A stretch of DNA of 64,000 nucleotides from Mucilaginibacter gossypii. Its GTDB lineage: Bacteria > Bacteroidota > Bacteroidia > Sphingobacteriales > Sphingobacteriaceae. The stretch spans positions 124,001-188,000 of the forward strand of contig NZ_FNCG01000010.1 in the NCBI RefSeq assembly GCF_900100945.1. Direction: 5' to 3'. The translations under genes and the position numbers were made by a program. The notes under the pieces are model-generated. The model worked only from the letters and a program-made list of their open reading frames with translations, was not told where the DNA came from and ran no database searches. Of the stretch, positions 43,022 through 50,523 are shown one piece after another. Every line of letters starts with the position of its first letter. The stretch's first letter is position 1.

Positions 43022-43420
43022 TCAGATTTTCCAGGTACAGGTAATGGAAAAAATGTTAGCAGCGTAAAAAACCTTGTGAGACCGAAATCTACTTTGAGTG
43101 TCATATTGTGATATGAGCCGGAACGGGCATAACTCACAGGTACGAATTAACCTGAATTGATTATTTAATGCAGTTAAGGTTTTGCCGAAAATGACCCGGG
43201 GGCGGGATAAAAAGAGAACAGGTGCCGATTTGCTGTTATTTGCACTCGAAATAACCGGATCGTTTTGTTTTACCGTTCCGTTGTTAAGCGTTAAATACTT
43301 TCCTGTTTTAGCATGACCTGCAATTTTGGGACATCGTGTAACATGCAAACACGAAAAAAAGAAATATCCTATTGCTATAAATAAGCATAGTATTCTTTTA
43401 CCTAATGTTTCTGTCCCCAT
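43022..43420 (-). CDS. Hypothetical protein with N-terminal hydrophobic segment
   Basis: 132 residues beginning MGTETLGKRILCLFIAIGYF, with a hydrophobic stretch ending FFFSCLHVTRC that might be a lipobox (FFSC). The remainder is basic and Cys-containing. An uninterrupted frame of this size by chance is unlikely in AT-rich DNA, but the composition (Arg/Phe-rich) is unlike neighbouring genes, so it may be degenerate or spurious. Confidence 0.4.
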   Translation of the reverse strand: MGTETLGKRILCLFIAIGYFFFSCLHVTRCPKIAGHAKTGKYLTLNNGTVKQNDPVISSANNSKSAPVLFLSRPRVIFGKTLTALNNQFRLIRTCELCPFRLISQYDTQSRFRSHKVFYAANIFSITCTWKI

Positions 43421-43582
43421 GCATCATAATTTTCCAATTCAAATCTATGCGCCTAGTATTAATAGTATGTTGTTAAACGATTAAAATAATATTAAGTCAA
43501 TTGATGTTTTAATTTGCAATTTTGTATATTTAGACATAAACCAAAATGCTTTAACCCTTATAAGTAAAATGATGTGTTTGCT

Positions 43583-44770
43583 ATGGGCAGATATGTTAAA
43601 ATATTATTCCCTTGTTTGATACTTTTAAGTACAGTTAATTTGTTTGCTCAAAATAACAGTAGGATTTGTTTTGCTTTTTATGATGGTACATTTAATGCCG
43701 ATGCTTTAACTATTAGGGATACCACAGGCGGACTATCGGTAAATAACATACAAAGCTTTTATATCAATGTTGATGCCGGTAATTATAAACCTCTACTTGA
43801 TGCATTGTTGAGTTATAAACAAGATCACCAGCTTAATGACTGGCTGTATTACCAGCTCGTGCGTAAAACTGCCCAGCAGATAAGTCCTAAAGAAAAAAAT
43901 TACAGTAGGTATACCTTGTATAAATGGTTCCTGATGGTTAAATCGGGCTATGATGCACGATTGGCGCTGGCCGGAAAAAAAATCATTTTTTATGTCTACA
44001 ACAATGAGGATGTATCAGATATTCCTTCTTATACGGTTAATGATAAAAAGTACATGTGTCTTAACATTCATGACTACCCGGGTACCGATCTTACAATACA
44101 ACCTGCTATTCCTGTTGATATCAATGTGCCCGGTGCAATAAACTCATTTTCATATAAGGTTACGAGCATGCCTGATTTTACGCCTGCGGACTATGTTGAA
44201 AAGGACCTGCAGTTTACATATCGGCATAAGGCATACTATTTCAAGATTAAGCTTAACCCGCTGATTGATTCCATTTTCAGGAATTATCCGGTTGTCGATT
44301 TTGAATATTACTTCAATATTCCCCTAAGTAAAGAAACTTATGGATCGCTGATTCCTTTGCTAAAGAAAAATGTGGACGGCATGAGTATCAAAAAAGGCGT
44401 TGATTACCTGATGCATTTTACGCGATATGCCTTTTTATATGAAAATGATGATATGAATTTTGGCCGGGAGAAACGGTTGAGCCCCGAAGAAACGCTGTTT
44501 GCCCAATACAGCGACTGCGACGATCGTGCCGCGTTATTTTTTTACCTTGTTAAAGAAATATACAATTTGCCGATGATAGCGGTGTTATATCCAACTCATA
44601 TAACTATGGCAGTGCAGTTTGATAAACCGATGGGGAAACCCGTGCTTTATAAAGGAAAAGCTTATTCCTTTTGTGAGCCTACGCCACAACCGCGTGATCT
44701 GAAGATAGGACAGGTATCTGCCTCGCTTAAACAGGTACCTTATAAGGTTGTGTATGAATATAACCCATAA
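43583..44770 (+). CDS. Secreted transglutaminase-like protein
   Basis: The frame opens with GTG at 43574; I chose ATG 43583 (395 residues). A signal peptide (ILFPCLILLSTVNLFAQ) is followed by an Asp/Tyr-rich beta domain and a C-terminal part with FAQYSDCDDRAALFFYL and LYPTHITMAVQF. Cys followed by DDRA and a downstream His suggest a transglutaminase-like Cys-His fold, seen in many secreted Bacteroidota proteins. The third triad member is uncertain (CEPT region). It converges with an ArsR gene over a bidirectional terminator. Confidence 0.7.
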   Translation: MGRYVKILFPCLILLSTVNLFAQNNSRICFAFYDGTFNADALTIRDTTGGLSVNNIQSFYINVDAGNYKPLLDALLSYKQDHQLNDWLYYQLVRKTAQQISPKEKNYSRYTLYKWFLMVKSGYDARLALAGKKIIFYVYNNEDVSDIPSYTVNDKKYMCLNIHDYPGTDLTIQPAIPVDINVPGAINSFSYKVTSMPDFTPADYVEKDLQFTYRHKAYYFKIKLNPLIDSIFRNYPVVDFEYYFNIPLSKETYGSLIPLLKKNVDGMSIKKGVDYLMHFTRYAFLYENDDMNFGREKRLSPEETLFAQYSDCDDRAALFFYLVKEIYNLPMIAVLYPTHITMAVQFDKPMGKPVLYKGKAYSFCEPTPQPRDLKIGQVSASLKQVPYKVVYEYNP

Positions 44771-44811
44771 ATTAACAAGGCAGATCAGGTCTGCTGGTCC
44801 GCCTTGTTAAT
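44771..44811. terminator. Bidirectional terminator, 11-bp perfect stem
   Basis: Arms 44771-44781 (ATTAACAAGGC) and 44801-44811 (GCCTTGTTAAT) are perfectly complementary, with a 19-base loop. It lies between convergent genes and overlaps the last codons of the minus-strand ArsR gene. Confidence 0.65.
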
Positions 44812-45114
44812 AGCACTGAGCATATTTTCAAACTCGGCTGTATATCTGTTCCAGGTTGGCCAGTTTACATCATACAACGATTTTTTACCATCAATTGCAA
44901 CAGTGATCAGCTTGGCATCCATCAATTCTTTTAAATGATGGGATACCGTTGGCTGCGCTAAAGGGAGTATTTCAACTATTTCGCCGCAGGTAAAATGCTT
45001 GTGCTGTGCCAAAATGCGCATAATAGCGATTCTTGCAGGGTGCGAAAGCGCCTTTGCTACCATTGATATGTCCTGATCTGTTGCGGCAAACTCAGTCTTT
45101 TTATGATTAGCCAT
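44785..45114 (-). CDS. ArsR family transcriptional regulator
   Basis: The frame opens at 45186, but ATG 45114 gives MANHKKTEFAATDQDISMVA (109 residues), the normal length. The winged HTH reads ALSHPARIAIMRILAQHKHF, CGEIVEILPLAQPTVSHHLKEL, with wing VAIDGKKSLYDVNW. It represses by binding DNA and releasing it upon ligand binding; the usual ELCVC metal site is replaced by CGEIVEI, so another ligand is likely. A 15-bp perfect inverted repeat covers its own start, implying autoregulation. The divergent T9SS gene could also be regulated. Confidence 0.88.
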   Translation of the reverse strand: MANHKKTEFAATDQDISMVAKALSHPARIAIMRILAQHKHFTCGEIVEILPLAQPTVSHHLKELMDAKLITVAIDGKKSLYDVNWPTWNRYTAEFENMLSAINKADQQT

Positions 45115-45157
45115 GTTTAAATATGAGTTACAAATATATAATTCATATTTAAACATG
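45112..45157. promoter_or_regulatory. Perfect 15-bp inverted repeat, putative ArsR operator
   Basis: Arms 45112-45126 and 45143-45157 are perfectly complementary, spacer 16. The left arm includes the start codon of the ArsR gene. Dyads of this sort are typical autoregulatory operators. Confidence 0.6.
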
Positions 45158-45349
45158 AACAACTCTCGGCCCAAGCCTTCATCCAATCTTCATAAGGTTG
45201 CATACGCTGATATTGCTCAACTGTAAATACGCTTTAAAATGAGCAAGATAGAGCAAGAGGTGTTAATTATAGGTTAATTCACATTTTAATTAAAAACCTT
45301 TGCGATAGGTTTTTCGTAAAACGTAACTATTAATAAATATGGGATAACT

Positions 45350-48300
45350 ATGCACTTGCGGGATGTCTTTAAAACACCACGGAAATTTTTTTTACTGCTT
45401 TTGATAAATCTTTTCTTTTGTGCTAGCAACGCCCTCGCTTCTTATACCTTTGCCTGGGATGGCAGTTCATCAACGGATTGGAATACTACGGCGAATTGGA
45501 CTATTTCCGGCTCGGGAAGTGGAACAGCCACTTATCCGGGAAGTGGGGGCAGAACCGATGACATTGTTCAGTTTGGGGTAACCGGATCAATATATACCAA
45601 TCAGCCGGTATTGGCTACAAGTGTAACAGTTGGCTCCATTACATTTGGAAGTATTCAATACATTTCCACTTACGTACTAAGCGGCACAACATTAACGGGA
45701 ACCGTTTTAACTGTTAACGGCGCCACACTCACCGTAGCGGGAGATATTACCCAAAACTATAATTCAAGCACTTCAGGCACAAGCATTTTTAATGATATCA
45801 GGGGAACGGGAACTGTAACCTGCACCAACTTACAGTTTGGCAGCACTGCTTCTGTAACAACCTCATCCTTTTCGTTTTTAATCCTTGAAGCATCTGCTTT
45901 TACAGTAAGCAATAACGTTAATATTAATTTAAACGTTAGACAAATAAATGGCAGCGGTATCAGGCTTGAAGGAGGCACGATGACCATAAACGGGCAGATC
46001 AATTTTACCAACCGGGGCGTGACGGCCAGAAATTCAGGTTACTTTACGGTCAATGCCCGTACATCGTATAAAGTAACAAACACGAATACGAATCCCACAT
46101 TAGTATTGGCTAATACGAGTGCTATTGGTACATTAGTTACCCCGTATTCTTCAGCAAACTTTTATGGCGACCATAACCCGGGTGGTAAGGCAACGGTCAG
46201 GTATACCGGCTCAAATCCTTTAATTTATACTACAGCCACACTTGGGTTTGGTCCTGGTGGTGGCGTAGTTAACACTAACGCTTCAACTGATCCTATTTAT
46301 GATAACCTGGTGATCCAGGGGACGGGGACAGCGGTTATAGGTGGATCTGCAAGTACGGGGCAGACGAGTTATCTTAACGTCGATTCTACGCTTACGACAA
46401 ACTCAAACGTCTCCTTTTCAAACCCCACAAATACTACCACTACTATAGGTGCAGCCGGATCAACAGCGGCCACGTGGACGAATAATTCGGCAGCAACCAT
46501 TACCGGTGGTACGGGATCAATTGATATAAACGGAACACTTAGCAATGCAGGTACCATGAATATGGGTACGGGTGCTTTAAATATCTCGCGTAATTACACA
46601 AATACAGGTACGTTCACGCCTAATCCATCCGCGCTGATATCATTTGACGGTACAACCCAAACCCTTACAGACGCAACTGCCACGGGAACAAATTTTTACA
46701 ATGTTACCTTCACCACAGGCGGAACAAAAACAATGGCCTCAGGAAGTACATTTACCGTCGCGCCAACTTATACATTAAATGTTAACTCATCGTCAACGCT
46801 TGCGGTAGGCAATGTCACATCGACCACAACGGCGCTTACCATACTATCCACCGCTGCAGGCGATGCAAGTATCGGCAGTCTTTCAGCAGGCGCCATTACG
46901 GGCAGTATCAATGTTCAACGTTATGTGAAAGGTACATTGCGTCGCTATATGCTAATGTCATCGCCGGTACTTAATACAACATCAACATTTTTAACAACCG
47001 GTTCGCTTAGCACCTATAATCTTTTACCGCTTATCGCTACAACGTACATTACCGGTCCAGGGGGTACAACAAATGGATTTGATGATGCTACAGCTACCGG
47101 CAACAGCCCTTCGGTATTTGTTTATGATGAAAACGCACCGGTTACTTCGGATGTAAATCAGGTATTGAATAATGAATACAAGCCTTTTAGCTCAACAAGC
47201 CAGGGTTTGCCACCTGCAAACGGTTTTTTATACTATTTCAGAGGGAGCAGGAGTGTAGCAAACCCCTTTGTAAGGCCTTTTCCGGCAACAGATAATGCTA
47301 CGCTAAACTTTTTTGGAACTGTTATTAAAGGTACGGGGGCCAGCAATGCAACATTAACGGCCAATATTGTGAATTTTCCATCTACACCGCCAACTTATTA
47401 TACCGCTACCGCGGTGAGTGCCCCGGCTACCTTGTCTTATCACACGTCAACACCGACTGTTAAACAAGGTTTAAACCTTATTGGTAATCCATATGCCTCG
47501 GTAATAGATCTGCATACCCTTTACACTGTAAACACTACTAATAAATTTTATTATATGCTGGTAAAAGATGCCAGTACCGGAACCAATAGCTCGTCAACCA
47601 AATTCGCGTTGTATGATGCCAGTACCGGATCTATTGGCACAGGAGCAAGCCGCTACGCTTTATCAGGGCAGGGATTTTTTACCGTTGCAACCTCTGCTTC
47701 AGCTATTAAGTTTGATGAAACAATGAAGGTAGCATACTCAAATTATAGCGGAGCGCTTCCATCAACCCCTGTATTTAATGTTGTTGGCAGCCCTTCAAAA
47801 AACATTACGGCTTCATTTGCAGCAAGCCCGGCTACCAATAATGTTGAAAGCAGTATTCCTCGTCTAACTATGAACCTGGTACAAGACGCTATTGTTCATA
47901 ACTCTACCGACATCAATTTTGATGAAAACGCTACCGACAAGTTTGTGCCCGGTGAAGATGCGCCCTACTATCGGCCATCGGGGCAGGTTGATTTGTTTTA
48001 CTCGTTAAGCAGCGATTCGGTAGGGTGTTTTGCTAATTACACAGGTAACCTCGAAAAATTAAAACGTGTGAATCTCATCGTTACTTTCTCTAATTATGGT
48101 ACTTATAAACTCACCTCACCTGTAAAAAAGAACATTGACGAAAGATATTCCATCTATCTGAAAGATAAATATACCAATGATTCACTCGATGTTGTAAATA
48201 ACGCCGAGTACGCATTTAAGGTTGATGCAAATCCGGCAAGCTATGCTCATGACAGGTTTTATCTTAAAATTGGTATCGTACCGGGACACGATTATCGCTT

Positions 48301-48835
48301 GCTGAGCTTTAACGGTAAAAAAGTAGCCGAAGGAATATCCCTTAATTGGGAAACTGATAACGAAAGTAATTTTACCAAATTCGCTGTTCAAAAAAGTGCT
48401 GACGGGGGCAAAACGTTTTTGACTATAGATAGCCTGCAGTCAACAGCTACCGGTAAGTATAGCTACACTGACCAAACTCCAGGCAGTGGCCAGATCGTTT
48501 ATAGGCTTAGCCAAAACCTGGTAACCGGCGAAACTAAATTATCTGATAATCTAAATTTTGAAATACGGCCGGGCCCCGGTGTAAGTAAATTCCTGGTATA
48601 TCCAACTGTGGTTTCGGCCAGTACAGTAAATATAAAGTTAGAACAAACATCTTCAAAACCTGTTAGGATAAGTATAGTTAGCCCTTCGGGCGCTATTGTC
48701 AGAAAGCTATCGGCTACTGGTACTAATACCTTTCAGGAAAATGTTAATAGTTTAGGCCGGGGACTTTACATAGTAGTTGCAGTTAATGAAAGCACAGGAG
48801 ACAGGATTGGGAGCGGAATGTTTTTTAAACAATAA
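45350..48835 (+). CDS. Large secreted protein with T9SS sorting domain
   Basis: 1161 residues. A signal peptide (FFLLLLINLFFCASNALAS) is followed by an Ser/Thr/Gly-rich repeat-like beta region, FAWDGSSSTDWNTTANWTIS, then repeated TGTATIG- and TNAGTFT-type strands up to about 520. The middle (530-820) has YVKGTLRRYMLMSSPV and NLIGNPYASVIDL. The last 80 residues form a type IX secretion sorting domain: FLVYPTVVSASTVNIKLEQ, VRISIVSPSGAIVRKL, SLGRGLYIVVA. It is exported through the T9SS and anchored or released at the surface, perhaps as an adhesin. A small gene follows 4 bases downstream. Confidence 0.88.
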   Translation: MHLRDVFKTPRKFFLLLLINLFFCASNALASYTFAWDGSSSTDWNTTANWTISGSGSGTATYPGSGGRTDDIVQFGVTGSIYTNQPVLATSVTVGSITFGSIQYISTYVLSGTTLTGTVLTVNGATLTVAGDITQNYNSSTSGTSIFNDIRGTGTVTCTNLQFGSTASVTTSSFSFLILEASAFTVSNNVNINLNVRQINGSGIRLEGGTMTINGQINFTNRGVTARNSGYFTVNARTSYKVTNTNTNPTLVLANTSAIGTLVTPYSSANFYGDHNPGGKATVRYTGSNPLIYTTATLGFGPGGGVVNTNASTDPIYDNLVIQGTGTAVIGGSASTGQTSYLNVDSTLTTNSNVSFSNPTNTTTTIGAAGSTAATWTNNSAATITGGTGSIDINGTLSNAGTMNMGTGALNISRNYTNTGTFTPNPSALISFDGTTQTLTDATATGTNFYNVTFTTGGTKTMASGSTFTVAPTYTLNVNSSSTLAVGNVTSTTTALTILSTAAGDASIGSLSAGAITGSINVQRYVKGTLRRYMLMSSPVLNTTSTFLTTGSLSTYNLLPLIATTYITGPGGTTNGFDDATATGNSPSVFVYDENAPVTSDVNQVLNNEYKPFSSTSQGLPPANGFLYYFRGSRSVANPFVRPFPATDNATLNFFGTVIKGTGASNATLTANIVNFPSTPPTYYTATAVSAPATLSYHTSTPTVKQGLNLIGNPYASVIDLHTLYTVNTTNKFYYMLVKDASTGTNSSSTKFALYDASTGSIGTGASRYALSGQGFFTVATSASAIKFDETMKVAYSNYSGALPSTPVFNVVGSPSKNITASFAASPATNNVESSIPRLTMNLVQDAIVHNSTDINFDENATDKFVPGEDAPYYRPSGQVDLFYSLSSDSVGCFANYTGNLEKLKRVNLIVTFSNYGTYKLTSPVKKNIDERYSIYLKDKYTNDSLDVVNNAEYAFKVDANPASYAHDRFYLKIGIVPGHDYRLLSFNGKKVAEGISLNWETDNESNFTKFAVQKSADGGKTFLTIDSLQSTATGKYSYTDQTPGSGQIVYRLSQNLVTGETKLSDNLNFEIRPGPGVSKFLVYPTVVSASTVNIKLEQTSSKPVRISIVSPSGAIVRKLSATGTNTFQENVNSLGRGLYIVVAVNESTGDRIGSGMFFKQ

Positions 48836-48839
48836 CAGT

Positions 48840-49076
48840 ATGTACGTATTATCTATAATTACATCAAAATGGAAAACAGTATTAGCTGTTATTATAATCA
48901 ATTTGCTTACAGTATCCTTGAGTTATGCAGATCCGGGAGATGGCCTTTGCGATGGTAATGATGGCGGACCTGATGGTTGCCCGCTTGATACCTGGGTATG
49001 GATATTAATTTTAGTTGCGTTATTTTTTACCGTGCGGCATTTAAGGTTGAATAACCAATCCAAAGCTTCATCATAA
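48840..49076 (+). CDS. Small protein with C-terminal membrane-sorting tail
   Basis: The frame opens at 48777, but ATG 48840 gives 78 residues: a signal-like segment (LAVIIINLLTVSLSYA), an Asp/Gly-rich loop (DPGDGLCDGNDGGPDGC), then PLDTWVWILILVALFFTV and a basic end (RHLRLNNQSKASS). The layout short P-L-D, membrane helix, basic tail resembles PEP-CTERM/PID-CTERM-type sorting signals. It begins 4 bases after the T9SS protein, so the two are probably co-transcribed. No function known. Confidence 0.65.
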   Translation: MYVLSIITSKWKTVLAVIIINLLTVSLSYADPGDGLCDGNDGGPDGCPLDTWVWILILVALFFTVRHLRLNNQSKASS

Positions 49077-49093
49077 CTTCGGTTTAAATGATT

Positions 49094-49130
49094 TTTATTT
49101 ACTGATAAAGTATATTTATCAGTAAATAAA
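49094..49130. terminator. Bidirectional terminator, 16-bp perfect stem
   Basis: Arms 49094-49109 and 49115-49130, 5-base loop, fully complementary and A/T-rich. It separates convergent genes. Confidence 0.75.
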
Positions 49131-49142
49131 TTCACTCCAGGG

Positions 49143-49502
49143 TTAATGTTGAAGTTTTAAGCTCAATGGGTTAGGATAATTGTCGCTTTGGTCTTCAGCC
49201 ACATTGTCAAGACATTTAAAATCTTTTTCAATAAGCAGGTACATTTGGTTGTTGTTGCTTTCGTAACCAACACGATCGGTGCTCGCCCATTCAACGGCCA
49301 TCGCGGCTGGCATATACATAATTATGGTGTTATCGCTGAACCCGGCAGTTAAAAATTCAGTTGCAGAGCGTTGCAATGCATATTTAAATACTTGTGAACC
49401 AAAATTGGTGCTTTCTTCCAGATAGCCGTCCCTGTTAAAGTTTTGCACGTCTGTTTTGGTGAGGCGATAACGCAGTGAGTTTCCTTTTATCCTGATCTTC
49501 AT
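49143..49502 (-). CDS. Hypothetical protein (DUF7009-like)
   Basis: 119 residues beginning MKIRIKGNSLRYRLTKTDVQ. The strand-rich N-terminus and EWASTDRVGYESNNNQMYLLIEKDFKCL match the small DUF7009 group as I recall it; the name is tentative. It ends 4 bases before the cobA gene, in the same direction but downstream of it, so it is co-transcribed with cobA. Its link with nitrate assimilation is positional. Confidence 0.75.
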   Translation of the reverse strand: MKIRIKGNSLRYRLTKTDVQNFNRDGYLEESTNFGSQVFKYALQRSATEFLTAGFSDNTIIMYMPAAMAVEWASTDRVGYESNNNQMYLLIEKDFKCLDNVAEDQSDNYPNPLSLKLQH

Positions 49503-49506
49503 TTCC

Positions 49507-50235
49507 TTAATTTTTTACGTTAACAACATCACCTATAATAATAATAGCGGGGTAAGTAAGCTGATTATCTGCCGCGATAGCTTCAAGGTCGCTTACTTTT
49601 CCTTTTGCAGATTTTTGTTGGGGCAATGAAGCATGCTGTATAATAGCTGCCGGTATATCCCCTTTGCCAGCTTTTATATAGGCTGATGCTATTTCTGCCA
49701 GCTTTTTCATCCCCATATATATAACAACTGTTGCGTTACTGTGCATGGCGCAGGTTAAATCGGCAGATAGGCTGCCGTCTTTTTTGGTGCCGGTAACCAT
49801 CCAAACGCTTTCGCTCACTTGTCGGTGGGTTAGGGGAATGTCTTCCAGCCCGGAGGCCTGCATGCTGGTTACACCCGGTATGTAATGTGTGGTGATACCA
49901 TGTGCACGTGCATAAATGATTTCTTCAAACCCGCGGCCAAATATAAACGGATCGCCTCCCTTTAACCTTACCACGTTACCTTTAGTAAATGCGTAGTGTT
50001 TTATCAGTTCATGAATTGTTTCCTGCGGTGTATAATCACCATAAGGTTGCTTGCCAACGTATACCTTTTCACAATCATCCCGGCTTATCGCCAGTAACTC
50101 TTTGTTAGCCAGGTTGTCATATAATATCACATTTGCCTGCTGTAATACCTTAAATCCCTTGATAGTCATCAAATCTGGGTCTCCTGGACCTGCTCCAAGT
50201 ACAAAAAGTTCAGGATTTTGTATTTGTTTTTGCAT
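49507..50235 (-). CDS. cobA: Uroporphyrinogen-III C-methyltransferase
   Basis: 242 residues with all SUMT motifs: LFVLGAGPGDPDLMTIKGF (SAM-binding), NVVRLKGGDPFIFGRG, and GVTSMQASGLEDIPLTHR. It methylates uroporphyrinogen III at C2 and C7 to give precorrin-2, the precursor of siroheme needed by the nitrite reductase. It is divergent from nirB across a 288-base regulatory gap, which suits joint control. Siroheme dehydrogenase/chelatase is not fused here. Confidence 0.93.
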   Translation of the reverse strand: MQKQIQNPELFVLGAGPGDPDLMTIKGFKVLQQANVILYDNLANKELLAISRDDCEKVYVGKQPYGDYTPQETIHELIKHYAFTKGNVVRLKGGDPFIFGRGFEEIIYARAHGITTHYIPGVTSMQASGLEDIPLTHRQVSESVWMVTGTKKDGSLSADLTCAMHSNATVVIYMGMKKLAEIASAYIKAGKGDIPAAIIQHASLPQQKSAKGKVSDLEAIAADNQLTYPAIIIIGDVVNVKN

Positions 50236-50523
50236 TTTATTAAATTAGTGATTAAAAAATAGACTTTTAAGCCTTTATATTTTGGTGATTTTGTTAAAAT
50301 AGCAAAATCAGTTTAAAAAATCTGTTTAAATAATGATGTAAATTATATTAATAGCACTAATTTATGAATTTAAACGTCAATAATCATGATTTATTTAACA
50401 AAAAATTGAAATTAAATTTTTATTTGATGCTTTTTTGAGTTATAATTGTAATATAAATGAAATCAAGGTCGCAGTTGATTCATTTTTAGTTTGAAAATTG
50501 CTTTAACATTTAAAAATTTCGAT
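50236..50523. promoter_or_regulatory. Divergent control region of cobA and nirB
   Basis: This AT-rich gap holds a dyad GATTTTG (50287-50293) / CAAAATC (50303-50309) with spacer 9, and direct repeats GTTTAAA at 50311-50317 and 50324-50330. A TATAATTG (50441-50448) resembles a -7 box, with TTTG at 50423-50426 rather too close. The dyad may be an operator; no regulator gene is next to it. Confidence 0.4.
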
